Positions 8,900-16,595 are shown, numbered from the stretch's first letter. The stretch: DNA of 18,233 bases from an uncultured Prevotellaceae bacterium (GCA_946624335.1 CAMOSA010000025.1:1-18233); one strand, 5' to 3'. The notes: a model not told the origin generated them from the letters alone. Program-made: numbers and translations.

Positions 8900-8905
8900 A
8901 TAGCT

Positions 8906-10864
8906 ATGAAACGGACGTTTTTTACATTTTTCTTCCTGCTCGCGATGGCCAATGTCTATGCTTACGACATTGCCGTCGTGAATGCAGACGGTGTGACCAT
9001 CTATTACAACTACATCAATGATGGACAGGAGTTGGAAGTGACGTATAAAACGGACAACCTTGAGGACAATGCTTACACCTATGCGGGGCGGGTTGTCATC
9101 CCCGAGGAAGTGACCTATATGAATAGAACGCTCAGTGTGACGCGCATTGGCGATCATGCTTTCCGTTACAGTGCGAGCCTGGACTCCGTGTCGCTCGGGA
9201 GCCGCCTGGTCGAAATAGGGGACTATGCGTTTGCCGACAGCCAAATCAAGGACTACTTTACGGCTCCCGACCACCTGACGACAATAGGCCATCACGCATT
9301 CGCCAATTGCACAGACTTGCGTTACCTGTCCATTCCCGACAACGTCATATCAATAGGTGACAATGCCTTTACGGGCTGTAAGCGCCTGTCGAACGTGACC
9401 ATTGGCAATGGTGTCACCGCCATCGGAGATGAGACGTTTATGGGCTGTGAGTGCTTGTGGGAGTTGAGTATTGGCAACAAGGTGACAAGCATCGGCTCAC
9501 ATGCTTTCGACGGCTGCCGCGACCTGTACTCGCTGACCATCCCTGCCAGCGTGACAAGCATCGGACAGGGCGCCTTTGAGAATTGCCGTATCAGGTTGGT
9601 CACCTCGTTGATCATGAATCCTTTTGCAATTACTGGGAAGTGGGATGAAAATAGGATCTTCAGCGTTAACATTTTCGACGACGCTACGCTCTATGTTCCC
9701 CTCGGCTCCATCGACAAGTATAAGGCGACAGCGGGTTGGCAGGACTTCGCGAGGATCCTGACGGTGCATGGTCTGGAGTATGACTATCGTCCTTTCATCG
9801 AGCGGGCAAAGGTGTGGCGCACGGGCATCCCGAATCCCGACGGCGAGGGGTACAGCCAGATGTACCATTACATCTTTTGTCCTTATCCTCCCGATACGTT
9901 GATCAATGGCCAGAGGTGTACGTTGATGGGCCGATGCCGACTGGTGGATTATGGCGACGGGTGTTATGGGGAATTGGACACCGTTTATGTCGGCGCTTTG
10001 TATGAAAAGGACCGCCAGGTGTTCTGTGCTTATCCCGGCAGCCAGGAGCTTGTCCTTCACTACGACTTTGCTTCTCCCGTCGGTTCTGTGGTCAGCATTG
10101 GCGGCAATGAACTCACCATTTTCAGCAAGGAGTCTGTTCAGGGTGAGAACTACAAGGGCGAGAGTGTTTATCTTCAGTCCGAGGATCATGTCGTCTGCTG
10201 GCAGGAAGGCATTGGCAATAGGTTCGCTCCGATGGAGAACCTCCACGGCCTGCATCCGGCGAGCGCGAGCGACGAGGTGCTTATTTCCTGCTCCGTGGGC
10301 GACGAGGTGCTCTATTACAACGGTTCCCCATTTGCCGGAGGCAATGAAGTCAAGAAGAATACGATTGACTTCACGCACGTCGTGAAGACGAGGCCGAAGG
10401 CACCGAGGAGAGGTGGAGTCAGCGAGAGCGAGGACGAGGAGCTCTTGACGGGGATGTACTCACTTAATAATCTATTCCTGAACTTCAAGAACTTAACGGG
10501 AGTGTTTGTCGTCACCATTCGTAATGCCAGCGGCACGGAAGTCTATCGCAAGGAAGTGCAGACAAACAATGTCGTTGCCATCAACACAGTCATCGGCAAC
10601 TACCCCAAAGGCATGTACACGATCATGGTGGAGAACGATGAGGAGGCCTATACGGCAGCGCTTAGCATCGATGATTGGACAGGGATAGAGCCTCATCCCC
10701 TAATCCCCGGCCTCACCCCTAACCCCTCTCCAAAGGGCGAGGGGAACTTTATGAGCGAGGGGGAAGCTGGCGCGGTGTATGATATGAGCGGTCGAAAGAT
10801 TGTACCTCGTACTTTACCATCTGGAGTCTATATTAAAGACGGTCGAAAGATTGTGGTGAGATAA
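8906..10864 (+). CDS. BspA-like leucine-rich repeat surface protein with one EGKVW-type module and a C-terminal sorting-like tail
   Basis: 652 residues. A signal peptide ends near residue 19 (ANVYA-YD). About residues 80-231 hold BspA/LRR_5-type repeats of the form I..G.AF.GC..L..L.IP..VTSIG (for example VISIGDNAFTGCKRLSNVTI), a class used for host or matrix binding in oral and gut Bacteroidales. From residue 293 (DYRPFIERAKVW) one copy follows of a module that occurs three times in the next gene, ending WQEGIGN...LISCSVGDEVLYYN. Residues 461-595 are nearly shared with the next protein. A repeat-derived linker (LTPNPSPKGEG) then leads to the tail YDMSGRKI...LPSGVYIKDGRKIVVR, reminiscent of Bacteroidota C-terminal sorting tails but not a proven T9SS signal. 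It sits 6 nt after the TPR-HTH gene and 49 nt before the next. The ligand is unknown. Confidence 0.87.
   Translation: MKRTFFTFFFLLAMANVYAYDIAVVNADGVTIYYNYINDGQELEVTYKTDNLEDNAYTYAGRVVIPEEVTYMNRTLSVTRIGDHAFRYSASLDSVSLGSRLVEIGDYAFADSQIKDYFTAPDHLTTIGHHAFANCTDLRYLSIPDNVISIGDNAFTGCKRLSNVTIGNGVTAIGDETFMGCECLWELSIGNKVTSIGSHAFDGCRDLYSLTIPASVTSIGQGAFENCRIRLVTSLIMNPFAITGKWDENRIFSVNIFDDATLYVPLGSIDKYKATAGWQDFARILTVHGLEYDYRPFIERAKVWRTGIPNPDGEGYSQMYHYIFCPYPPDTLINGQRCTLMGRCRLVDYGDGCYGELDTVYVGALYEKDRQVFCAYPGSQELVLHYDFASPVGSVVSIGGNELTIFSKESVQGENYKGESVYLQSEDHVVCWQEGIGNRFAPMENLHGLHPASASDEVLISCSVGDEVLYYNGSPFAGGNEVKKNTIDFTHVVKTRPKAPRRGGVSESEDEELLTGMYSLNNLFLNFKNLTGVFVVTIRNASGTEVYRKEVQTNNVVAINTVIGNYPKGMYTIMVENDEEAYTAALSIDDWTGIEPHPLIPGLTPNPSPKGEGNFMSEGEAGAVYDMSGRKIVPRTLPSGVYIKDGRKIVVR
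10691..10770 (+). repeat. Palindromic repeat element inside the coding sequence (copy 1)
   Basis: A C-rich then G-rich stretch containing CCTCACCCCTAACCCCTC and GGGCGAGGGG can fold on CCCCTC/GAGGGG, with an outer TCCCCCT-like arm and a GAGGGGGAA arm. It is read in frame as PGLTPNPSPKGEGNF. Nearly the same element is at 13341-13420 in the neighbouring gene. I recall such LTPNPSP-encoding repeats as dispersed intergenic elements in many bacteria, which would make these coding insertions. Confidence 0.75.
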
Positions 10865-10913
10865 TAATGAATGGAAAAAGAAAAAAAGGTATTAATCTAA
10901 ACAATATACTACG

Positions 10914-13544
10914 ATGAAACGGACAATTTTTAGCCTTCTTCTCCTGCTCGGCTGCGCTATAGCAGTAGGAGCTACTTATCACCCTTTCATTGAAGAAGGG
11001 AAGGTGTGGAGAGTCGCACATTACAGAAATTATTTTGACCCCAATGATTATTGGACAGAATCGTTTTATCTCGGAGAGGATACGATTATCGCGGATGTTC
11101 ACTGCAAAAAGATGCTGCACGGTGATGCCATATATGCAGGAGCCGTCCATGAGGAGGGGATGAGGGTGGGTTATTTTGCACCTGGGTCACAGGCCGATGC
11201 ATTACTTTATGACTTCGGTGTTCAAGTCGGTGACGTTGTAACTCCTCTGATGGATTATCTTGGTGGTGATGACACATATACTTGTGTGATAACAGATATT
11301 GTGACAATTCAAATCGGTGGAGAAAACCTACGATGCATCTTCTTGTCTCCTCAAGAGGAGATGGATGATCCAGATCAAATTTTTGGAGTATGGGTAGAAG
11401 GAATTGGCTCAACCGTATGTCCTGTTGCGGATGTTCCTTTAAATACGATTCCAGTAGGTCAAGCCCTTCATAACTGTTATGTAGGTGAAAAAGAACTCTA
11501 CAGCCCAGGCTTAAGAGATGCTGTGATAAAAGCGATTCAAGAGGTCCCCGGAAGCAGACATGGCATCTATAACTATCGCCCTCTCGCTAAAGAAGGGAAA
11601 GTATGGAATTATCAGAGAACACTTAACTCATATCCAAAAACATACCAAAACTATTCTTATATCATTAAAGGTGACACCACCATCAATGACAAGGAATATA
11701 AGAAACTGTATTATCGTTCGTCCCGCTTCGAGACGTATGCTGGTGCTCTTCGTGATGAAAATGGAAAGGCATACTATGTCCAATTAGACAGTATCCAAGA
11801 AAAGCTATATTATGATGTAACAGGACAAAGCGGGGATAGGCTTGATGATACAGTATATGGTTATTTGCCAGGAATGAAAGTCGTTGAGAATAAAATTGTT
11901 GAAATCAATGGAATACCTATTCGCCGAATAACTTGGAGAAGTTCACCTATACAGTCTTACTATTATTGGTATGAGGGTATCGGATCTATAGAAGACAAAT
12001 TCTTGCCCAAGAAATTTCAGCAGTTTTCCCATGAACTCCTTTCCTGTATCGAAGACGGTGTTTATATCTATGGTAACAAGAATTCCGTTCCACCCAATCA
12101 TTACCGTCGTCCCATTCGATTTGACTATGAGGCCAAAGACGGACTGAATCATCCGAAATCCAAGATATGGGCAGAGAATGACAATACGAGTACAGGAATA
12201 TATTTTGAAAATGTTACTGATAGCTTCAAGATTTATGTCAACAATAACTATTTTGATGCTTTTGGTAGCGCATTTATCGGCTCCACATTCATAGAGTGGG
12301 GAGGAACATTCGCCCGATTCCCAATAACCATTACAATAGAAAGTGAATACGAGAAGTTCTGTGGGCAGATAACCGAGAGGTATGAGGAGACCGATTATCG
12401 TCCCTTCATCGAGGAAGGAAAAGTGTGGAAGGTGGGAAGGTGTCCTGCGGGTGGAACTCATGCCACAGAATTGGCATACTATTATTTTGAAGGGGATACG
12501 GTCATTGACGGTCGCAATTGCAAGAAGATGAACTGTTGGCATGAGATAATTGAAGCCTCGCCATGGACAGAATATGTTGGCGCATGGTACGAGGATGAAC
12601 GCCGCATCTATGGCGTATTCCCCAATACCGATGAACTTATGTTGCTATATGATTTCGGATCCGCGCAAGGAGTTACAATCGAAATATACAATGGTGAGGC
12701 CAGTTATCTACAAGCTAAGACAATGGCGACTATCCTTGAGCTAAACGACCATTATTACGAGTTCTTTAAGGGATGTGTAACAACTATAACCATTCCCCCA
12801 CTTGATTTAAATGGAGGCCATGAGGATTCGAGCAATATTTGGATGGAAGGTGTCGGCTCTCCTACCAGTCCATTAGTGAATGTGCTCTATTCTGACTGGA
12901 GTGGTAATTACGATAGTCTTATATCCTGCACAGTCGGTGACGAGGTGCTCTATTACAACCACAACCTCATTGATGGTGTGACTCCTGACCCTTCCGAGGT
13001 CAAGAAGAATACGATTGATTTCATGCATACCGTGAAGACGAGGCCGAAGGCTCCGAGGAGAGGAGCTGTCAGCGAGAGTGGGGACGATGAGCCTTTGACG
13101 GGCGAGTACTCGCTTAAGCAGCTGTTTGTGAACTTCAAGCCATTGGCTGGTCCGTATGTCATCACCATCTGCAACGACAGCGGCACAGAGGTCTATCGCA
13201 AGGAGGTACAGACGAGTAACGTTATTGGTCTCAACACAGATATATCAGGCTATGAGAAGGGTGAATATACCATCACGGTCGAGAACGATGAGGAGGCTTA
13301 TACCGCCGAGTTTAGCATTGATGAAGAGACCGCCATACAGCCTCTCCCCCTAACCCCCGGCCTCACCCCTAACCCCTCTCCAACGGGCGAGGGGAACTTT
13401 AAAGGCGAGGGGGAAGCTGGCGCGATGTATGACCTCAGCGGGCGCCGTATTGCAAACAACTCGTCCGCTCGTCAACTTGTCCACTCGTCAACTCTACCGA
13501 AAGGCATCTACATTCGTGGCGGCAGAAAGGTTGTGGTGAAGTGA
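10914..13544 (+). CDS. Secreted/surface protein with three EGKVW-type modules and a C-terminal sorting-like tail
   Basis: 876 residues. The signal peptide MKRTIFSLLLLLGCAIAVGA resembles that of the preceding gene. Three divergent modules start at residue 22 (YHPFIEEGKVWRV), residue 221 (YRPLAKEGKVWNY) and residue 495 (YRPFIEEGKVWKV). Each has the order: GKVW, a 'GDT.I.....KK' strand pair, 'Y.GA..E', 'LYDFG', and 'W.EGIGS' or 'W.EGVGS'. This pattern is common in Prevotella-type secreted proteins, but I know no function for it. Residues 671-810 repeat the C-terminal block of the preceding protein, followed by the LTPNPSP linker and the tail YDLSGRRI...LPKGIYIRGGRKVVVK. About 10,950-12,900 is clearly more AT-rich than the flanks, while the C-terminal block returns to the local composition, so the gene is a mosaic. 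No LRR domain is seen. Co-transcription with the neighbours is likely (49-nt and 14-nt gaps). Confidence 0.85.
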   Translation: MKRTIFSLLLLLGCAIAVGATYHPFIEEGKVWRVAHYRNYFDPNDYWTESFYLGEDTIIADVHCKKMLHGDAIYAGAVHEEGMRVGYFAPGSQADALLYDFGVQVGDVVTPLMDYLGGDDTYTCVITDIVTIQIGGENLRCIFLSPQEEMDDPDQIFGVWVEGIGSTVCPVADVPLNTIPVGQALHNCYVGEKELYSPGLRDAVIKAIQEVPGSRHGIYNYRPLAKEGKVWNYQRTLNSYPKTYQNYSYIIKGDTTINDKEYKKLYYRSSRFETYAGALRDENGKAYYVQLDSIQEKLYYDVTGQSGDRLDDTVYGYLPGMKVVENKIVEINGIPIRRITWRSSPIQSYYYWYEGIGSIEDKFLPKKFQQFSHELLSCIEDGVYIYGNKNSVPPNHYRRPIRFDYEAKDGLNHPKSKIWAENDNTSTGIYFENVTDSFKIYVNNNYFDAFGSAFIGSTFIEWGGTFARFPITITIESEYEKFCGQITERYEETDYRPFIEEGKVWKVGRCPAGGTHATELAYYYFEGDTVIDGRNCKKMNCWHEIIEASPWTEYVGAWYEDERRIYGVFPNTDELMLLYDFGSAQGVTIEIYNGEASYLQAKTMATILELNDHYYEFFKGCVTTITIPPLDLNGGHEDSSNIWMEGVGSPTSPLVNVLYSDWSGNYDSLISCTVGDEVLYYNHNLIDGVTPDPSEVKKNTIDFMHTVKTRPKAPRRGAVSESGDDEPLTGEYSLKQLFVNFKPLAGPYVITICNDSGTEVYRKEVQTSNVIGLNTDISGYEKGEYTITVENDEEAYTAEFSIDEETAIQPLPLTPGLTPNPSPTGEGNFKGEGEAGAMYDLSGRRIANNSSARQLVHSSTLPKGIYIRGGRKVVVK
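13341..13420 (+). repeat. Palindromic repeat element inside the coding sequence (copy 2)
   Basis: This is the same element as at 10691-10770, at the homologous position of the second surface protein and in the same frame (PGLTPNPSPTGEGNF). The core differs by single bases, for example AAC instead of AAA in the loop. The outer C-rich arm is longer and cleaner here. Confidence 0.75.
13458..13489 (+). repeat. 16-bp tandem repeat within the surface-protein tail
   Basis: AACTCGTCCGCTCGTC (13458-13473) is followed directly by AACTTGTCCACTCGTC (13474-13489), 14 of 16 bases identical. It encodes part of NNSSARQLVHSS just before LPKGIYI. The preceding paralogue lacks this stretch, so it is an in-frame insertion or expansion. 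Confidence 0.7.
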
Positions 13545-13558
13545 TAGTTGGGTGAACC

Positions 13559-16090
13559 GTGGAGAGGACGTGGGCTGTATATTTGGCCTGTTGCCTTGCG
13601 CTGTTGAGCGTCGGGGTGAACGCTGCTGTCGTCGAGGGCGACTCCAGTTATGCGCCTGCGAATGCGCTGACTTTATGGTACCTGCAACCTGCGGAGAGCC
13701 GCGAGGTCAGCAATGCGTGGATGGACTACTACCTGCCATTGGGCAACGGACAAATCGGGGCAATGGTGGCGGGCGGTGTGAACAGCGAGGTCGTGCAGCT
13801 CAACGAAAAGACCTTGTGGACGGGCAGCAGCGACGAGTTCGGCAATTATCAGAACCTCGGGTATCTTAATATTGATGACCTCGTCCCGAAACGTGCGGTC
13901 ACGGACTACCACTTCGCGCTGGACCTCACGCGAGCAGTTGCTGACGTGGCATGGAAGTCGGGGCGCATACGTTATCAGAGAGAATACATCTGCAGCCGGC
14001 CCGCGCATTGCCTGGTCGTACACATGACGGCTACCGAAGCAGCGCTGAAGCAGTGCATACGGCTGAAGGGCACTCATGGCGAAGAGGTGACCTATGCCGA
14101 CAAGACGGCGACGATGCTCACCGCCTTGCAGAAGGTCAAGGCGGCAACCGTCATGACGGTAAGTGCGGATTACGGGGCTTCGGTGGAGGCCACCGAAGAG
14201 GGCATTATTGTTGACAAAGCCAGGGAGTTGACCATCGTCGTGGCGGCGGCATCGAACTACGACCACAAGACGACGGGATATGTGAAGGCAACCGATGACT
14301 ACGTCCACCAAGCACGTCTGAGCGCCAGCTCAGCGTCAGCAAAAGGCTGGGAGCGGTTGCTCCTCGATCACGAGGACGACTATAGCAGCCTGTTCTCGCG
14401 GATGACCCTGACGCTGAATGAGGCTGACACGAGCCTGCCGACGGATGAGCTGATCCGGAAAGGCGAAGAGGCCTCGGAGGGTGAACGAAGGGCGATGGCG
14501 CAGACCCTCTTCGCCTATGGACGCTACTTGCTGATCGCCTCGTCCCGCGATGGTGCCGTGCCGACCAACCTGCAAGGGATATGGTGCAACAGCAACACAC
14601 CACCCTGGCACGGCAGCATACACACCAACATCAACGTCGAGATGAACTACTGGCCTGCAGAAACAACCAATCTGACCGAGACGGCGATGCCCCTGATTGA
14701 ATGGGTTTATGCGGGAGCGATGGAGCAGCCCTATTGGAGGACATACACGGCGAAGATGACGGGCATCACGGAGGGCTGGGTTTGTTCATGGCCCAACAAT
14801 CCGTTAGGCTACACCGACGCGTGGCGACCCGATCATTCCTACTGCGCCTCATCAGCTTGGCTCTGCTGGCACCTTTGGCTGCATTATCTCTTCACACAGG
14901 ACGTGAACTTCCTGCGCGAGAAGGCTTTGCCTGTGATGATCAGCTGCATCGACTTCTGGATGAAGAGGCTCATTCGCGACAACGACGGCACATGGGTATG
15001 TCCGCAGGAATGGAGCCCCGAACAAGGACCGTTGGACAACGGCACGGCACATACCCAGCAATGCGTGTGGAACGTGTTCGACTGTACGCTCAAGGCCGTC
15101 GGCATCGTCGGACGCCAAGCGGCAGGGCTGACCGCGAGCCGTCTCGCCGCCATCCAGGAGAAGTTCCGCACGCTGGACAAAGGCATACACACGGAGATCT
15201 ACGACGGGAAATATGGCACCGAAGTCAATGGCGTCACAAAAGGCAGCGTCCTCCTGCGGGAATGGAAGCACCATCCCTATTCCGCGGCCACGGAGCAGGA
15301 TCATCGCCACGTCTCACACCTGATGTGCCTCTATCCTTTCGACCTTTTAGAGGGCGATACGACCCTGTTGGCTGCGGCGAGGAACAGTATGCTGTTGCGA
15401 GGCGCGAAGAGCACGGGGTGGTCTATGGCGTGGAAGCTATGCCTCTGGGCAAGGATGGGCGACGGCGAAAGAGCCTATAGCGTGCTTGCCGCGGCGCTGA
15501 AGCATGCACGTTCATACGGCGTGAGCACAAATCCCCAGTACTCTGGTGTCTATTACAACTTCTTCTCGGCTCATCCGCCTTTCCAGATTGACGGTAATTT
15601 CGGCATGACAGCGGGCATTGCTGAGATGCTTGTGCAGAGCTACGGTCAGACGCTGCGCCTGCTGCCCGCAGTGCCCGAGGCGTGGAAGGCTGGAGGGGCG
15701 GTGCGCGGCATGAAGGCCGAAGGGGGCTTCGACATTGACGTGGAATGGGAAGGCGATGAGGCTCGTGCCACCATCTGCTCGCTGGCTGGACAACCGTGCC
15801 GTCTGCAATGCAGAAGGGGTGACTTATGTGAGATCTTTGATGCGGATGACCAATTGATCGCCAGCAACGAAGGGCACGGACGCATCCTCTCTTTCGAGAC
15901 GGCCGTCGGCGAACGCTTTTCCGTGACGATTCTCAGGAACAGCCAGCTTGACCTCGACGATGAGGATTCCACATCCCATCCGTCGGCAACACCAGTCATC
16001 TATGACCTCGCCGGTCGTCGCCTGTCTGCGCCGCCCACGCGTGGCGTGTTTATCGTGAACGGCAGGAAGGTCGTGGGGCGAAACCATTAG
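13559..16090 (+). CDS. Glycoside hydrolase family 95 protein (alpha-L-fucosidase type)
   Basis: 843 residues, matching the usual GH95 length. The likely reaction is inverting hydrolysis of alpha-1,2-linked L-fucose; some GH95 members act on alpha-L-galactosides, which cannot be told apart here. An N-terminal signal peptide ends near VNA-A (residue 22), so the enzyme is exported. The beta-sandwich part contains LPLGNGQIGAMVAGGV and LNEKTLWTG. The (alpha/alpha)6 catalytic domain has NINVEMNYWPAE with N357 and N359, the general-acid candidate E488 in WSPEQG, and D678 in FQIDGNFG, corresponding to the residues known in bifidobacterial AfcA, so the site looks intact. The C-terminus has the same tail type as the upstream surface proteins (YDLAGRRL...GVFIVNGRKVV). 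The start is GTG at 13559: an in-frame TGA at 13553-13555 excludes an earlier start. It lies 14 nt after the preceding stop. Confidence 0.93.
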   Translation: MERTWAVYLACCLALLSVGVNAAVVEGDSSYAPANALTLWYLQPAESREVSNAWMDYYLPLGNGQIGAMVAGGVNSEVVQLNEKTLWTGSSDEFGNYQNLGYLNIDDLVPKRAVTDYHFALDLTRAVADVAWKSGRIRYQREYICSRPAHCLVVHMTATEAALKQCIRLKGTHGEEVTYADKTATMLTALQKVKAATVMTVSADYGASVEATEEGIIVDKARELTIVVAAASNYDHKTTGYVKATDDYVHQARLSASSASAKGWERLLLDHEDDYSSLFSRMTLTLNEADTSLPTDELIRKGEEASEGERRAMAQTLFAYGRYLLIASSRDGAVPTNLQGIWCNSNTPPWHGSIHTNINVEMNYWPAETTNLTETAMPLIEWVYAGAMEQPYWRTYTAKMTGITEGWVCSWPNNPLGYTDAWRPDHSYCASSAWLCWHLWLHYLFTQDVNFLREKALPVMISCIDFWMKRLIRDNDGTWVCPQEWSPEQGPLDNGTAHTQQCVWNVFDCTLKAVGIVGRQAAGLTASRLAAIQEKFRTLDKGIHTEIYDGKYGTEVNGVTKGSVLLREWKHHPYSAATEQDHRHVSHLMCLYPFDLLEGDTTLLAAARNSMLLRGAKSTGWSMAWKLCLWARMGDGERAYSVLAAALKHARSYGVSTNPQYSGVYYNFFSAHPPFQIDGNFGMTAGIAEMLVQSYGQTLRLLPAVPEAWKAGGAVRGMKAEGGFDIDVEWEGDEARATICSLAGQPCRLQCRRGDLCEIFDADDQLIASNEGHGRILSFETAVGERFSVTILRNSQLDLDDEDSTSHPSATPVIYDLAGRRLSAPPTRGVFIVNGRKVVGRNH

Positions 16091-16114
16091 TCGTTCACCG
16101 CTTCTTGATTAGCC

Positions 16115-16158
16115 GTGTGGCCCGAAACAGTCATTCGTGCGGCCCGGAACAGTCATTC
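16115..16158. repeat. 22-bp tandem repeat, two copies
   Basis: Units 16115-16136 and 16137-16158 read GTG-T/C-GGCCCG-A/G-AACAGTCATTC, 20 of 22 bases identical, and a GTG starts a third partial copy. No coding or known regulatory role is seen. Confidence 0.85.
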
Positions 16159-16187
16159 GTGATGGCTCATGAACCAAGGAATGGGCG

Positions 16188-16255
16188 TTGCTGCATCATG
16201 ATGCAGCAATTGCTTGATGATGATGCAGCAATTGCTTGATGATGATGCAGCAACC
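16188..16255. repeat. Perfect 22-nt palindrome leading into a 22-bp tandem repeat
   Basis: 16188-16209 is a perfect palindrome with half-site TTGCTGCATCA. From 16203 the unit GCAGCAATTGCTTGATGATG plus AT is repeated at 16225, with a partial copy at 16247. The AGCAATTGCT inside each unit is itself palindromic, so the whole stretch can form alternative hairpins. Confidence 0.85.
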
Positions 16256-16257
16256 AA

Positions 16258-16305
16258 AAGACCCCTCTGAAGACCCCTCTGAAGACCCCTCTAAAGACCC
16301 CTCTA
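16258..16305. repeat. 12-bp tandem repeat, four copies
   Basis: AAGACCCCTCTG/A is repeated at 16258, 16270, 16282 and 16294 with only the last base varying. The fourth unit is also the first 12 bases of the 59-bp repeat found at the right end of the window. Confidence 0.9.
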
Positions 16306-16352
16306 AATCTCCCCGTGAGGGGAGACTTCCCTTTCCACTGGCCATCATTGCG
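16294..16352. repeat. Dispersed copy of the 59-bp hairpin repeat
   Basis: Nearly identical to the units at 18071-18233. It contains TCTCCCC-GTGA-GGGGAGA (16308-16325), a perfect 7-bp stem closed by a GNRA-type tetraloop, then CTTTCCACTGGCCATCA. A further short inverted pair, AGCCAC/GTGGCT, follows at about 16355-16381. Confidence 0.88.
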
Positions 16353-16385
16353 CCAGCCACTCCCCTCCCTCACGGGTGGCTACGA

Positions 16386-16408
16386 GGTAAAGACTGAGTG
16401 TCTTTACC
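16386..16408 (+). other. Perfect hairpin with 9-bp stem, terminator-like without T-run
   Basis: GGTAAAGAC (16386-16394), loop TGAGT, GTCTTTACC (16400-16408). It lies about 300 nt past the GH95 stop and is the best stem-loop downstream of that operon apart from the repeats, but no T-run follows it. Confidence 0.6.
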
Positions 16409-16486
16409 GAAGTGGCCTTCTCAGTGCTCGACGAATGCAAGATAGGTTCACCTAATCGCAGCAGTCGGCGCTAAGCACGTGAGGCA

Positions 16487-16511
16487 GGGTTGGGGGTGGG
16501 TCTGTGAGGGG
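16487..16511 (+). other. Potential G-quadruplex motif 1
   Basis: Four G-tracts of at least 3 (16487-16489, 16492-16496, 16498-16500, 16508-16511) have loops of 2, 1 and 7 nt, fitting the canonical G3+N1-7 pattern on the plus strand. Confidence 0.55.
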
Positions 16512-16549
16512 TGAGCGCTTATGGTTGAGGGTTGAGCGCTTATGGTTGA
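16509..16549. repeat. 20/21-bp tandem repeat, two copies
   Basis: GGGTGAGCGCTTATGGTTGA (16509-16528) is followed by the same unit with one extra T (16529-16549), and then a degenerate GGTGAGGGTTGA. Confidence 0.85.
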
Positions 16550-16568
16550 GCGGTGAGGGTTGAAGCCC

Positions 16569-16589
16569 TAAACGATAAACGATAAACGA
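16569..16589. repeat. Heptamer TAAACGA repeated three times
   Basis: Three exact TAAACGA units are flanked by CCTAA and TTAGG ends. A looser ACGATTTACGATTTA-type stretch occurs between argS and HU (about 1346-1375), so this may be a genome-wide intergenic motif. Confidence 0.85.
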
Positions 16590-16595
16590 TTAGGA

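Noticed and set aside
13552..13869. Alternative GTG-started frame at the GH95 start
   Set aside because: It is a different frame with a Cys/Arg-rich product and no family features; the GH95 frame continues for 843 codons with intact motifs.
16167..16373. Minus-strand frame with repeated FRGV
   Set aside because: The FRGV repeats are just the 12-bp tandem array read in frame; the upstream part is the 22-bp array. Nothing suggests a real protein.
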